Below are positions 1 to 7,074 of a stretch of 40,344 nucleotides of DNA, in pieces (within the stretch, counting starts at the first letter, position 1; the number at the start of each line of letters is the position of its first letter). The stretch is from Actinomycetes bacterium. GTDB lineage: Bacteria > Actinomycetota > Actinomycetes > Actinomycetales > Demequinaceae. The stretch is from NCBI GenBank assembly GCA_030428165.1, contig JAUIBG010000004.1, forward strand, positions 1-40,344, in the 5' to 3' direction. A model generated the notes under the pieces. That model was given only the letters and a program-made list of their open reading frames with translations, ran no database searches and was not told the DNA's origin. Position numbers and translations under genes: made by a program.

Positions 1-940
1 GAACATACTTGCCGCCGGACGCGAGGTAGCCCGTCCCGGAGTCCGTCACCACGATGGTCTCCGGCACCGACGAGCCGCCGCCCGAGCCGTTCCACTGGAT
101 CCTGGTGAAGAGGATCAGCACGTTGGTCGCGGACACCTGGGTGCCGGACACGGTCTGCATCGGCACGCCCTTCTCGGTGCGCATCCATGCCTGGCGGTCT
201 CCATCCCAGGTCCACTCGGGCTGCGCCCAGCCGGACATGTAGATGTCGATGACGCGCGTCGCGGTCCCGGACTCGACGGCCGTGGGCGTCGACAGCGGCG
301 GGTAGGCGAAGTCCCACACCAGGTCGGGCGCGTCCAGGTGCGAGGACTGGGCGAGGAAGCTCGACGTGGTGCCCCACAGGTTGTGCGGCGCGTAGCGGCC
401 GCTCAGCCGGTAGAAGCCGCCGGAGCCGACGTCCTGCGCGATGAGCGTCAGGCCGGAGTTGCGCGCCTGCGAGATGAAGCCGGACTGCGCGCCGGAGAAG
501 ACGAGCGGGCCGCCGAACGAGCCCATGATGTTGCGGTCCATCGGTCGCATCGAGCGCACGGGCCCGACGACCTCGGGCACGTCGGAGTGGAAGACGGCGA
601 CGAGGCGCGAGATCCCGGCCTCGACATACTCCTCGAAGACGATGTCAGCACGCTCGATGCCGTCCTGCGGTCGAGCCTCGAGCGAGTTCTCGATCTTGAT
701 GCTCAGCGCCGGCTGCGCGAGCGCCACGGCGGACGCTCCCGACGCGTCCTCGCCGGTGAGCGGGAACACGACCTCGGGGATGGGGTTGGCCGGCGGCGAC
801 GGGGCGGCGATGCGGGCGACGTCCTCCGCCTCGGCGGTGAGGGTGACGGTGGGCGTCGGCACGGGCTCGGCAGCGGGTGCGCAGGCGGCCAGGACCGCGA
901 GGGCGAGACCGGCGAGCACCGCTGCGGGAGCGCGATTCAT
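1..940 (-). CDS. DUF3048 (YerB-type) lipoprotein, C-terminus cut by window edge
   Basis: The reading frame runs from ATG at 940 off the left edge, giving 313 codons. The N-terminus is a lipoprotein signal peptide with lipobox LAAC and Cys20, so the protein is expected to be anchored outside the membrane. After a short Thr/Pro/Ala-rich linker comes a DUF3048-type domain, recognisable by 'ALSIKIENS', 'ADIVFEEYVEAGISRL' and 'VGPVRSMRPMD', typical of the YerB family. The biochemical role of this family is not established. It is transcribed divergently from menE, with 34 bases between the start codons. The family assignment is from motif memory. The missing part is only the extreme C-terminus, since DUF3048 proteins are usually 320-360 residues. 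Confidence 0.85.
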   Translation of the reverse strand, partial: MNRAPAAVLAGLALAVLAACAPAAEPVPTPTVTLTAEAEDVARIAAPSPPANPIPEVVFPLTGEDASGASAVALAQPALSIKIENSLEARPQDGIERADIVFEEYVEAGISRLVAVFHSDVPEVVGPVRSMRPMDRNIMGSFGGPLVFSGAQSGFISQARNSGLTLIAQDVGSGGFYRLSGRYAPHNLWGTTSSFLAQSSHLDAPDLVWDFAYPPLSTPTAVESGTATRVIDIYMSGWAQPEWTWDGDRQAWMRTEKGVPMQTVSGTQVSATNVLILFTRIQWNGSGGGSSVPETIVVTDSGTGYLASGGKYV

Positions 941-962
941 GCGTGGAAGTCTAGGTCGCCCC

Positions 963-968
963 TACGCT
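963..968 (+). promoter_or_regulatory. Leaderless -10 box for menE
   Basis: TACGCT ends exactly 6 nt before the GTG start at 975, and no Shine-Dalgarno sequence is present. This TANNNT-N6-start geometry is the usual actinobacterial leaderless arrangement and recurs at several other genes in the window. No clear -35 box is seen. Confidence 0.5.
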
Positions 969-974
969 GATTCC

Positions 975-1994
975 GTGGAGTACACCCGCCTCGCCGGCAA
1001 TCCGATTCGCGAGATTCGCGCACTCGTCGACGGCGACCGCGCTGGGCTCATCGCCGCGACCTCGGGCTCGACCGGCAGCGCCAAGGACGTCGCGATCTCG
1101 CGCGACGCGCTGATGGCGTCGATCGCGGCGACCGGCATGCAGGGGCACTGGCTCCTCGCCCTTCCACCGGACCGCATCGGCGGCGCACTCGTCGTCGCCC
1201 GCGCCCACGTCTCCGGGCATGGGCACACGGCCATGGCCGAGGGCTCCTTCACCGCACGGGCCTTCGCCGATGCCGTGGCCGGGCTCCCCGACGACGGCCC
1301 GCTGTTCACGTCGCTCGTGCCCACTCAGCTGCGCCGCGTGCTCGCCTCGCCCGAGGCGACCGAGGCGCTCGCCCGCTTCGACGCCGTGCTCGTCGGTGGC
1401 GCCGCCCTGCCTGAGGACGCGCCCGCGACCGTGGTGCGCACCTACGGAATGACGGAGACCTGCGGCGGCTGCGTCTACGACGGTTGCCCGCTGGACGGCG
1501 TCGAGATCGCGATCGAGGACGGCCGCGTGCGACTGACGGGGCCGATGCTGGCCGAGGGCTACCTCGACGCCTCCGGCGGCAGGGCCGACGATCCGGCATT
1601 CGTCACCGAGGACGGCAGGCGCTGGTTCGTCACCTCCGACATGGGGCGCGTCGTCGACGGCAGGCTGGAGATCCTGGGCAGGGTCGACGACGTCGTGAAC
1701 ACCGGCGGCTTCAAGGTCCACCCGCTCGCAGTGGAGCGCGCCCTCGGGGCGCTGGCGACGGTCGCCGAGGTGCTGATCGCGCCCGCTCCCGACGACGAGT
1801 GGGGCCAGCGGCTCGTCGCACTCGTCGTGCCGGTCGACCCCGCGTCGCCGCCCTCGCTCGACGAACTCAGGGACGCGCCGGGCCTCGCCAGGCACGAGCG
1901 ACCGTCCGCTCTGCGCGTAGTCGAGGATCTGCCGCGCACCGAGGCTGGCAAGATCGACCGCAGGGCCGCGGCGCGCATCGCCGCCGCGCAGTGA
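975..1994 (+). CDS. menE: o-Succinylbenzoate-CoA ligase (MenE), short actinobacterial form
   Basis: The 339-residue protein is an ANL-superfamily acyl-CoA synthetase that would activate o-succinylbenzoate with ATP and CoA for menaquinone synthesis in the cytoplasm. Visible motifs are the P-loop-like 'ATSGSTGSAKDV' near residue 34, the A5 motif 'TYGMTETCGG' near 155, 'TSDMGRV' with 'GRVDDVVNTGGFKV' (A7/A8), and the C-terminal catalytic Lys in 'RTEAGKIDRRA'. It is shorter than enterobacterial or Bacillus MenE (about 450-490) because the N-terminal domain is reduced, as in other actinobacterial MenE. GTG at 975 is chosen because an upstream TACGCT box sits 6 nt away and the next gene, menA, follows after 23 bases. 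Placement beside menA supports MenE over a generic ligase. Confidence 0.9.
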   Translation: MEYTRLAGNPIREIRALVDGDRAGLIAATSGSTGSAKDVAISRDALMASIAATGMQGHWLLALPPDRIGGALVVARAHVSGHGHTAMAEGSFTARAFADAVAGLPDDGPLFTSLVPTQLRRVLASPEATEALARFDAVLVGGAALPEDAPATVVRTYGMTETCGGCVYDGCPLDGVEIAIEDGRVRLTGPMLAEGYLDASGGRADDPAFVTEDGRRWFVTSDMGRVVDGRLEILGRVDDVVNTGGFKVHPLAVERALGALATVAEVLIAPAPDDEWGQRLVALVVPVDPASPPSLDELRDAPGLARHERPSALRVVEDLPRTEAGKIDRRAAARIAAAQ

Positions 1995-2017
1995 CGCCCG
2001 GAACGCAAGGAGAAGGC

Positions 2018-2887
2018 ATGACCGCACCCGCCGACTGGATCGCTGGCGCACGCCCCAGGACGCTGTGGGCGTCGATCGCGCCCGTGCTCATCGGCACCGC
2101 GGCCGCGGCCGCGGTGGGCACGGCCGACTTGCTCGCTGCGGTGCTCGCGCTCGGCGTGGGCGTGGCGCTCCAGGTGGGGTCGAACTACGCGAACGACTAC
2201 TCCGACGGCATCCGCGGCACCGACGTCGACCGCATCGGCCCTGACCGACTGGTGGCCACCGGAAAAGCGCGCCCCTCGGCGGTGAAGGCCGCCGCCTACC
2301 TCTCGTTCGGCATCGGCGCCGTGCTGGGCGCAGTGCTGGTGGTGCTGTCGGGCCTGTACTGGCTGCTGGCCGTCGGCGCGGTGGCGATCCTCGCCGCCTG
2401 GTACTACACCGGCGGCTCGCGCCCCTACGGCTACGCCGGCTGGGGCGAGGTGTCGGTGCTCGTGTTCTTCGGTCCCGTCGCCGTGCTCGGCACGATGATC
2501 ACGCAGACCGGCGAGCTCACGTGGTGGGCGCTGGCGGCCTCGCTGGGCATCGGCATGTACTCGGTGGCGCTGCTGATGGTGAACAACCTGCGCGACATCG
2601 AGACCGATGCGCTGGCAGGGAAGTTCACCTACGCCGTGAAGGTGGGCGAGGTCGCCGCGAGGCGCACGTTCCTCACCGTGATCCTGCTGCCGATCGTGGC
2701 CGCGGTGGTCGTGGCGTTCTGGTTCCCGTGGACGCTGCTCGCCGCGCTCGTGGCGCTGCCGTCGCTGCTCGTGGGACTCGGCGTCCTCACCCGAGCGGAC
2801 ACCGTGAGCGCGCCGCTGATCTTCCAGTCGGTGGGGTACATCGCGCTGGCCTACTCGGTGCTGCTGAGCGTCGGCCTGCTGATCTAG
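2018..2887 (+). CDS. menA: 1,4-Dihydroxy-2-naphthoate polyprenyltransferase (MenA)
   Basis: A 289-residue integral membrane UbiA-family prenyltransferase that would join a polyprenyl diphosphate to 1,4-dihydroxy-2-naphthoate, giving demethylmenaquinone. It begins 'DWIAGARPRTLWASIAPVL' as MenA proteins do. The first Asp-rich motif is 'NYANDYSDGIRGTDVDRIGPDRL' (split here: NDYSDG around residue 57 and DVDR shortly after). The second is 'NNLRDIETDALAGK' near residue 190. About nine hydrophobic helices are visible. The start at 2018 has a good Shine-Dalgarno (AAGGAGAAGG). It follows menE by 23 bases, so the two are likely co-transcribed. Its stop is 3 bases from the stop of the convergent DUF4229 gene. 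Confidence 0.94.
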   Translation: MTAPADWIAGARPRTLWASIAPVLIGTAAAAAVGTADLLAAVLALGVGVALQVGSNYANDYSDGIRGTDVDRIGPDRLVATGKARPSAVKAAAYLSFGIGAVLGAVLVVLSGLYWLLAVGAVAILAAWYYTGGSRPYGYAGWGEVSVLVFFGPVAVLGTMITQTGELTWWALAASLGIGMYSVALLMVNNLRDIETDALAGKFTYAVKVGEVAARRTFLTVILLPIVAAVVVAFWFPWTLLAALVALPSLLVGLGVLTRADTVSAPLIFQSVGYIALAYSVLLSVGLLI

Positions 2888-2890
2888 CCG

Positions 2891-3190
2891 CTAGGCCGCG
2901 TCGTCGTCCTCGGGGCGCCGCTTCGACTCAGGCTCGCCTGAGACCGCGTCGACCTCGGCGTCCTCCTCAGCGTCCAGCTCCGCGCGGCTCGACCCGGCGT
3001 TCGACATCACGCCGGCCATCTGCTCGGCGGCGCGCTGGCGCATGCCGGGCAGGGCGATGTAGCCCACGAGCCAGGCGATCACCATCGCCGCGACGACCGC
3101 GATGAGGTCGAACCAGCCGACGAGGTAGAGAATCCCCAGCACCACCAGGAACACGGCGGTGCGCACGGCCCAGTACGCGACGATCTGCAC
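2891..3190 (-). CDS. DUF4229 small membrane protein
   Basis: A 99-residue protein with two closely spaced hydrophobic helices (residues about 5-25 and 27-47), then a short basic stretch and a very acidic tail ending in DDDAA. This is the DUF4229 architecture. The family has no known function, but it recurs beside menaquinone and cytochrome c genes in actinobacteria (an Rv0531-like position, from memory). The GTG start at 3190 sits 6 nt after a TACGCT box on this strand, so the mRNA is probably leaderless. It is divergent from the PLDc_N gene, with only 36 bases between the two start codons. Confidence 0.75.
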   Translation of the reverse strand: MQIVAYWAVRTAVFLVVLGILYLVGWFDLIAVVAAMVIAWLVGYIALPGMRQRAAEQMAGVMSNAGSSRAELDAEEDAEVDAVSGEPESKRRPEDDDAA

Positions 3191-3196
3191 CTTCCA

Positions 3197-3202
3197 AGCG
3201 TA
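3197..3202 (-). promoter_or_regulatory. Leaderless -10 box for the DUF4229 gene
   Basis: On the minus strand TACGCT lies 6 nt before GTG 3190. It is part of a divergent promoter pair with the plus-strand box at 3215-3220. The core boxes are only 12 bases apart, so each -35 region overlaps the other promoter. Confidence 0.5.
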
Positions 3203-3214
3203 GACGCTCGAAAC

Positions 3215-3220
3215 TAGACT
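3215..3220 (+). promoter_or_regulatory. Leaderless -10 box for the PLDc_N gene
   Basis: TAGACT followed by exactly 6 nt and ATG 3227. A weak -35 candidate TTCCAA lies at 3192-3197 with a 17-nt spacer. No Shine-Dalgarno sequence precedes the start. Confidence 0.5.
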
Positions 3221-3226
3221 CGCAGA

Positions 3227-3511
3227 ATGCGCTACTTGCTCTTCACCGTGCTGTGGATCGGACTCGCGGTCTACTCGATCGTCGACATCCTGAATCAGCG
3301 CGATGACTCGCCTTTCGGCCTGCCCAAGCCGCTCTGGGTCATCATCGTCGTGCTGGCGCCGCTCATCGGCTCGCTCGTATGGATCGCCCTCCGGTGGCTG
3401 GGCCGGCCAGGCGCCCGGCCGGAGCCGCGCGCGCCGCTCGCACCCGACGATGACCCCGAGTACCTCACGTGGTTGCGCGAGCAGGAGCGGCGCAGGGACC
3501 GCGGGCTCTGA
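3227..3511 (+). CDS. PLDc_N domain small membrane protein
   Basis: A 94-residue protein with two transmembrane helices (about residues 3-20 and 37-57) separated by a short loop containing 'RDDSPFGLPKPLWVIIVVLAPLIG' (quoted in parts). This matches the phospholipase D/cardiolipin synthase N-terminal (PLDc_N) domain occurring alone. No catalytic HKD motif is present, so it is not a phospholipase. The C-terminal 30 residues are charged, with Arg/Pro/Asp repeats. Its 3' end overlaps the start of the following GNAT gene by 43 bases, suggesting translational coupling. Function unknown. Confidence 0.8.
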   Translation: MRYLLFTVLWIGLAVYSIVDILNQRDDSPFGLPKPLWVIIVVLAPLIGSLVWIALRWLGRPGARPEPRAPLAPDDDPEYLTWLREQERRRDRGL

Positions 3512-4146
3512 GCGCGGCCGCAGGCACGTTCACGAGGGCGCCTGCACTGCCAGACCTGGCAGGCGTCTACCGCGTGTGCCACGACACCGCGCTGACCGTC
3601 GGCGGCAGGCCGATGCGGCTGCGCGATCCTGACCTGGTGGGCCACCTCTACGCGGGCCCGTACGTCGTCGCCGCACCGGAGTGGGCCGAGATCGTGGTCG
3701 ACGACCAGGGCGTCGCGGGCTACGTGCTGAGCGTGCCGGACACGGCGGCTCTCGCCGCGTGGGCCGAGGCCGAGTGGTGGCCGGCGCTGCGCGAGCGCTA
3801 CCCGCTCGGACTCGCCGAGGAGCGTGCGGAGAGCTGGCCGGACGATGCCGCTCTGATCCGCTCGGTTCACTCCCCCGGCAGCCCTCCGGCTGAGATCGCC
3901 TCGGGCTACCCCGCGCACTTCCACATCGACCTGCTGCCGCGACTCCAGGGCCAGGGGTGGGGAAGGCGACTCATCGAGCGCATGCTCTCGCGGCTGCGCG
4001 CGGCGGACGTCGCGGGCGTGCACATGGGCGTCGTCGCCGACAACGCCAGCGCGATCGGCTTCTACGAGCACCTGGGGTTCAGGGTGCTGCACGCCGACGT
4101 CCACACCTGCTGGATGGGCATGGACCTGCGTCCCCAGCCGGCGTAG
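3469..4146 (+). CDS. GNAT family N-acetyltransferase
   Basis: A 225-residue acetyltransferase. The GNAT fold is recognisable from the N-terminal 'RAPALPDLAGVYRVC', the central substrate region, and the acetyl-CoA site 'DLLPRLQGQGWGRRLIE' (Q/RxxGxG/A type) near residue 155. The C-terminal 'DNASAIGFYEHLGFRVL' is the typical motif B. The substrate cannot be told. The start is awkward: GTG at 3469 lies inside the preceding gene. It is the only in-frame start that keeps the conserved RAPALPDLAGVYRVC strand, since the next candidate, GTG near 3575, would remove it. The first roughly 20 residues resemble neither GNAT proteins nor a signal peptide. Confidence 0.8.
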   Translation: MVARAGAAQGPRALSAAAGTFTRAPALPDLAGVYRVCHDTALTVGGRPMRLRDPDLVGHLYAGPYVVAAPEWAEIVVDDQGVAGYVLSVPDTAALAAWAEAEWWPALRERYPLGLAEERAESWPDDAALIRSVHSPGSPPAEIASGYPAHFHIDLLPRLQGQGWGRRLIERMLSRLRAADVAGVHMGVVADNASAIGFYEHLGFRVLHADVHTCWMGMDLRPQPA

Positions 4147-4162
4147 CGACGGGGGCTCCGTC

Positions 4163-4169
4163 GGAGGAG
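4163..4169 (+). promoter_or_regulatory. Shine-Dalgarno deciding the start of the EspC-like gene
   Basis: GGAGGAG lies 6 nt upstream of GTG 4176. The alternative ATG at 4251 has only a weak G-rich stretch before it. This is the reason for preferring the longer form of the next gene. Confidence 0.55.
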
Positions 4170-4175
4170 CCGCGT

Positions 4176-4562
4176 GTGAACCCCGCCCTCGCGCAACGCG
4201 CCGATGCTGGTGGCCGCGCCGCGGTGGCGCAGGATCGGGGGCTAGGCGGCATGGCACACGACGGCATGAGGCTCAACGGAGAAGAGCTGCACCAGGAGGC
4301 GAACGAGATCGCCGAATCGTGCGAGGCCGTTCGCTCCGCCGCAGGGGTGCTCGCGACCCTCGCCGATGCGATCGGACACCCCCAGCTCGCGGCCATCGCG
4401 CGTGAGGTCGCGCAGCGCTGGGAGGACGCACGGTTCGCGGCCGAGGCCGATGCGGAGGCAGTCGCCCACGCGCTCCGCACCATCGCCGATGTGGCGGCAC
4501 AGATCGACGAGCGTCTGGCGACTGCGGCTGCGGTGGTCGAGGGGCGACGAGCGCGAGGGTGA
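4176..4562 (+). CDS. Small helical EspC/WXG100-like protein
   Basis: A 128-residue (GTG 4176) or 103-residue (ATG 4251) protein with no signal peptide or membrane segment. From residue 28 onward it is almost entirely amphipathic helix, rich in Ala and Glu. The pattern 'LNGEELHQEANEIAES' ... 'AIGHPQLAAIAREVAQRWEDARF' ... 'VAHALRTIADVAAQIDE' resembles the EspC-like/WXG100 helical-hairpin proteins associated with type VII secretion, including a Trp in the turn region (RWEDARF). A classical WxG is absent, so the family call is an inference. It overlaps the next gene by 4 bases (GTGA), so the two are translationally coupled. No EccC-type ATPase or other secretion component lies in the window. Confidence 0.55.
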   Translation: MNPALAQRADAGGRAAVAQDRGLGGMAHDGMRLNGEELHQEANEIAESCEAVRSAAGVLATLADAIGHPQLAAIAREVAQRWEDARFAAEADAEAVAHALRTIADVAAQIDERLATAAAVVEGRRARG

Positions 4563-6181
4563 CCGCAGGCATTGCAGGACCCGAGGATGTCCTGGCGCTG
4601 ATCGCGGGGCCGCCGTCGCCTCAGGCGATCACGAGGGCCAGGAACTCCGCCGCGGCACTCGCCGAGGAAGCCGCGACGGTGCGGGCGTTGGCGCTCACGG
4701 GGAGCTCGGCAGCGCTGTCCGCAACGCGCGAGGTGCTCGCCGACGTCGCGTCCGACACGGCGTCGGTCGCTGCGGCGCTCGAGGCGGCGACCGCAGCGAT
4801 CGCGGGATATGCCGAGGCGGTCGAGGCGGAGACGACGTGGGCGCGGTGGGCGTGCATGGCGCTGGTCGATCCGATCGAGTCGATTCGCGCCGCGTGGCAG
4901 GCGGTGGAGCGGATCGACGAGGCTGCGGCCGTAGCGTCCTCGGCGCTGCTGGCGGCCGTGGCAAGCCTCCCGACGACTCCTGGGCGGGCAGGCGGAGCTG
5001 CCCAGGGGATGGTCGGTGGAGACGCCCTGCAGGGCTGGCGCGCCGTCGCCGGCACGGTGACCGGCTGGGTCTCCACGGCCGCGGCGGCGTGCGTTCGAGG
5101 CGCGCGCGAGGCGCTCGCCGACTACGCCACCGCGATGGGCCGTGACCTCATTGGGCTCGGTCTCGCCTGGATGCTCGCCGACGCCGCGACGTCCCATGAG
5201 GTGCGTGCGCGTCTGGTCGCGGTGGCGGCGGACCTCCTGAACGGCGGCGACAACTCTGCGGCGGTCCGCACCGCGGAGGAGCTCGCTCGCCACTACTTCG
5301 CTGCGGGGCTGGGAACGCTCGCGATCGCGCAAGCGCTGCAGCCCACGCCTCGCGTCCACCCCTACGGCTCGGCTCCTGGCGTCACGCACACGCCGCAGAT
5401 GACGTTCGCGGCCCACCAGGCCGTCGCAAGCCCGCCCTCCACCGTCGCGGAGGCGATCACGACGATGGACGCGGTGGACCACGCCGGCGGCGAGGGGGAC
5501 GACGTCACCACCGCAGTCGCCGTCGAGCGGCTGGACTTCGTGGACGAGGACGGCACTGTCCTCGAGACCCGCTGGATCGTCACACTGCCGTCCACCCAGG
5601 AGGGTGCCGCGGGACTGCTCGCTCCGTCGTGGGCCGATGCCGGCGCCCTGGGCGACTGGGAGTCCGACGCCGCGTCGAGGTGGAACAGCGCGACGGGCTC
5701 GTCGCTCACGACCGCCTACGAGAGGGCGGTGCTCGACGCCATGGAGGCCGCCGGCATCGGCGCGGGGGAACCAGTGATGCTTGCAGGGTTCAGCCAGGGC
5801 GGGATGATCGCCGCCGACATCGCGCGCTCGGACGCACACGACTTCCAGATCGACGCCGTGTTCGCGGTCGGGAGTCCGATCGACGACCCGCCCGTGCCCC
5901 CGGGGATCGCGACGGTGCAACTCGCCCACACGGACGACTCGCTCGTGCCGCAGGTCGACGGCGTCTACCGCGCCCCACCGACGGACACGGCAGTCTCGAT
6001 CGTGACGGGCACTGGCGGCCACGACGCAGGTGAGTACGTCGCGACGGCGGAGTCTCTCACGGGGCCGGAGGCGGATCGCGCCGCGGCCTTGCTCGCGGGC
6101 TTCGTGGGTGTCGAGGCGTCAGCCGTGGACGGAGCGGTGGCGATCCAGTCGCACGGCGCGGTCTATGAGTTCAGGGAGTAG
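4559..6181 (+). CDS. Helical-domain/alpha-beta hydrolase fusion, putative secreted esterase-like effector
   Basis: A 540-residue protein with two parts. Residues 1 to about 300 are Ala-rich helices without a signal peptide, similar in style to WXG/LXG/PPE N-domains, with a hydrophobic patch 'DLIGLGLAWMLAD' near 200. Residues about 320-540 form an alpha/beta-hydrolase-like domain. The nucleophile elbow GFSQGG places Ser412, 'AHTDDSLVP' gives Asp459/460, and 'GTGGHDAGEY' gives His488, a complete and correctly ordered catalytic triad. GFSQGG resembles cutinase and PE-PPE-domain esterases. The substrate is unknown; a lipid or cell-envelope ester is a guess. GTG 4559 overlaps the EspC-like gene by 4 nt, implying a secreted pair. 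It ends 5 bases before the convergent ccsB gene. Confidence 0.65.
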   Translation: MTAGIAGPEDVLALIAGPPSPQAITRARNSAAALAEEAATVRALALTGSSAALSATREVLADVASDTASVAAALEAATAAIAGYAEAVEAETTWARWACMALVDPIESIRAAWQAVERIDEAAAVASSALLAAVASLPTTPGRAGGAAQGMVGGDALQGWRAVAGTVTGWVSTAAAACVRGAREALADYATAMGRDLIGLGLAWMLADAATSHEVRARLVAVAADLLNGGDNSAAVRTAEELARHYFAAGLGTLAIAQALQPTPRVHPYGSAPGVTHTPQMTFAAHQAVASPPSTVAEAITTMDAVDHAGGEGDDVTTAVAVERLDFVDEDGTVLETRWIVTLPSTQEGAAGLLAPSWADAGALGDWESDAASRWNSATGSSLTTAYERAVLDAMEAAGIGAGEPVMLAGFSQGGMIAADIARSDAHDFQIDAVFAVGSPIDDPPVPPGIATVQLAHTDDSLVPQVDGVYRAPPTDTAVSIVTGTGGHDAGEYVATAESLTGPEADRAAALLAGFVGVEASAVDGAVAIQSHGAVYEFRE

Positions 6182-6186
6182 CGGGC

Positions 6187-7074
6187 TCAGGAGTTGCCGG
6201 CGTAGGTGTGGAGACCCTGGAACACATAGTTCACGACGGTGAAGTTCATGATGAGGGCGACGAAGCCCGCGATCGCGATCCACGGCGCGGCCTTGTTCAG
6301 CCCCGTCGTCGCGCGGGCGTGGAGATAGGCGGCGTAGATCACCCAGATCACGAAGCTCCACACCTCCTTGGGGTCCCAGCCCCAGAAGCGGCCCCAGGCA
6401 TCCTCGGCCCACAACGCGCCGGACATCACGGTGAATGTCCACAGCACGAAGCCCACCGCGTGCAGCCGGTAGGCGTACGAACTGAGCGTCTTCTGGTCGG
6501 GTGCGACGGCGACCATCCGCCAGACGCGCCCCGTGTAGCGCTCGGGATCGAGTTCCCGGCGCTTCTGCAGCAGCTGAAGCACGACGATCAGGAAGCCCAC
6601 CGCGAACACACCGGTCGAGATGATCGCGATCGAGACGTGGATCACGAGCCAGTAGCTCTGCAGCGCGGGGCGCAGGCCGGTCGACTGTCCGTACAGCACC
6701 GCGAGTCCGAGACCTAGCGCGATCGTCGCGAGGCCCGTGACGAGCGGGCCGAGCCACGAGCCGTCGCGCTTGCGGGTGAAGATCATGTAGACGAGGACGG
6801 CGACGAACGACCCTGTGATCGTGTACTCGTACATGTTGGACCACGGCGTGTGCCCGGCCTCGATGCCGCGGGCCACCAGGCCGACCGCGTGCATCACGAG
6901 GCCCACCAGGGTCGTCGCCCTCGCGATGCCGCGCGCACGGGTGCGCACCGAACCGCGCTCCTCCGGGGCGACCTCGGCGAGCGCGGAGACGTGGATGGCC
7001 CCGGCGATCATCGCGATCGCGTAGAGCGTGGTCGCCGCCCATAGCGTCATCACGCTGAGCTCTGCTGCCGTCAT
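6187..7074 (-). CDS. ccsB: Cytochrome c biogenesis protein CcsB (ResC/CcsA-type)
   Basis: A 295-residue polytopic membrane protein, the haem-handling subunit of System II cytochrome c maturation, working with ResB to deliver haem to apocytochromes outside the membrane. The Trp-rich haem-binding motif 'WGRFWGWDPKEVWSFVIW' (WWD domain) sits near residue 222, with conserved His residues in flanking helices ('GHTPWSNMYEY', 'VIHVSIAI', 'RLHAVGF'). About eight transmembrane helices are visible. Its ATG at 7074 overlaps the resB stop in an ATGA arrangement. It is the last gene of the minus-strand ccs operon and converges on the hydrolase gene. Confidence 0.93.
   Translation of the reverse strand: MTAAELSVMTLWAATTLYAIAMIAGAIHVSALAEVAPEERGSVRTRARGIARATTLVGLVMHAVGLVARGIEAGHTPWSNMYEYTITGSFVAVLVYMIFTRKRDGSWLGPLVTGLATIALGLGLAVLYGQSTGLRPALQSYWLVIHVSIAIISTGVFAVGFLIVVLQLLQKRRELDPERYTGRVWRMVAVAPDQKTLSSYAYRLHAVGFVLWTFTVMSGALWAEDAWGRFWGWDPKEVWSFVIWVIYAAYLHARATTGLNKAAPWIAIAGFVALIMNFTVVNYVFQGLHTYAGNS

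Noticed and set aside
4079-6022. Long minus-strand open frame opposite the hydrolase
   Set aside because: Antisense shadow. The plus-strand gene has a catalytic triad and a coupled partner.
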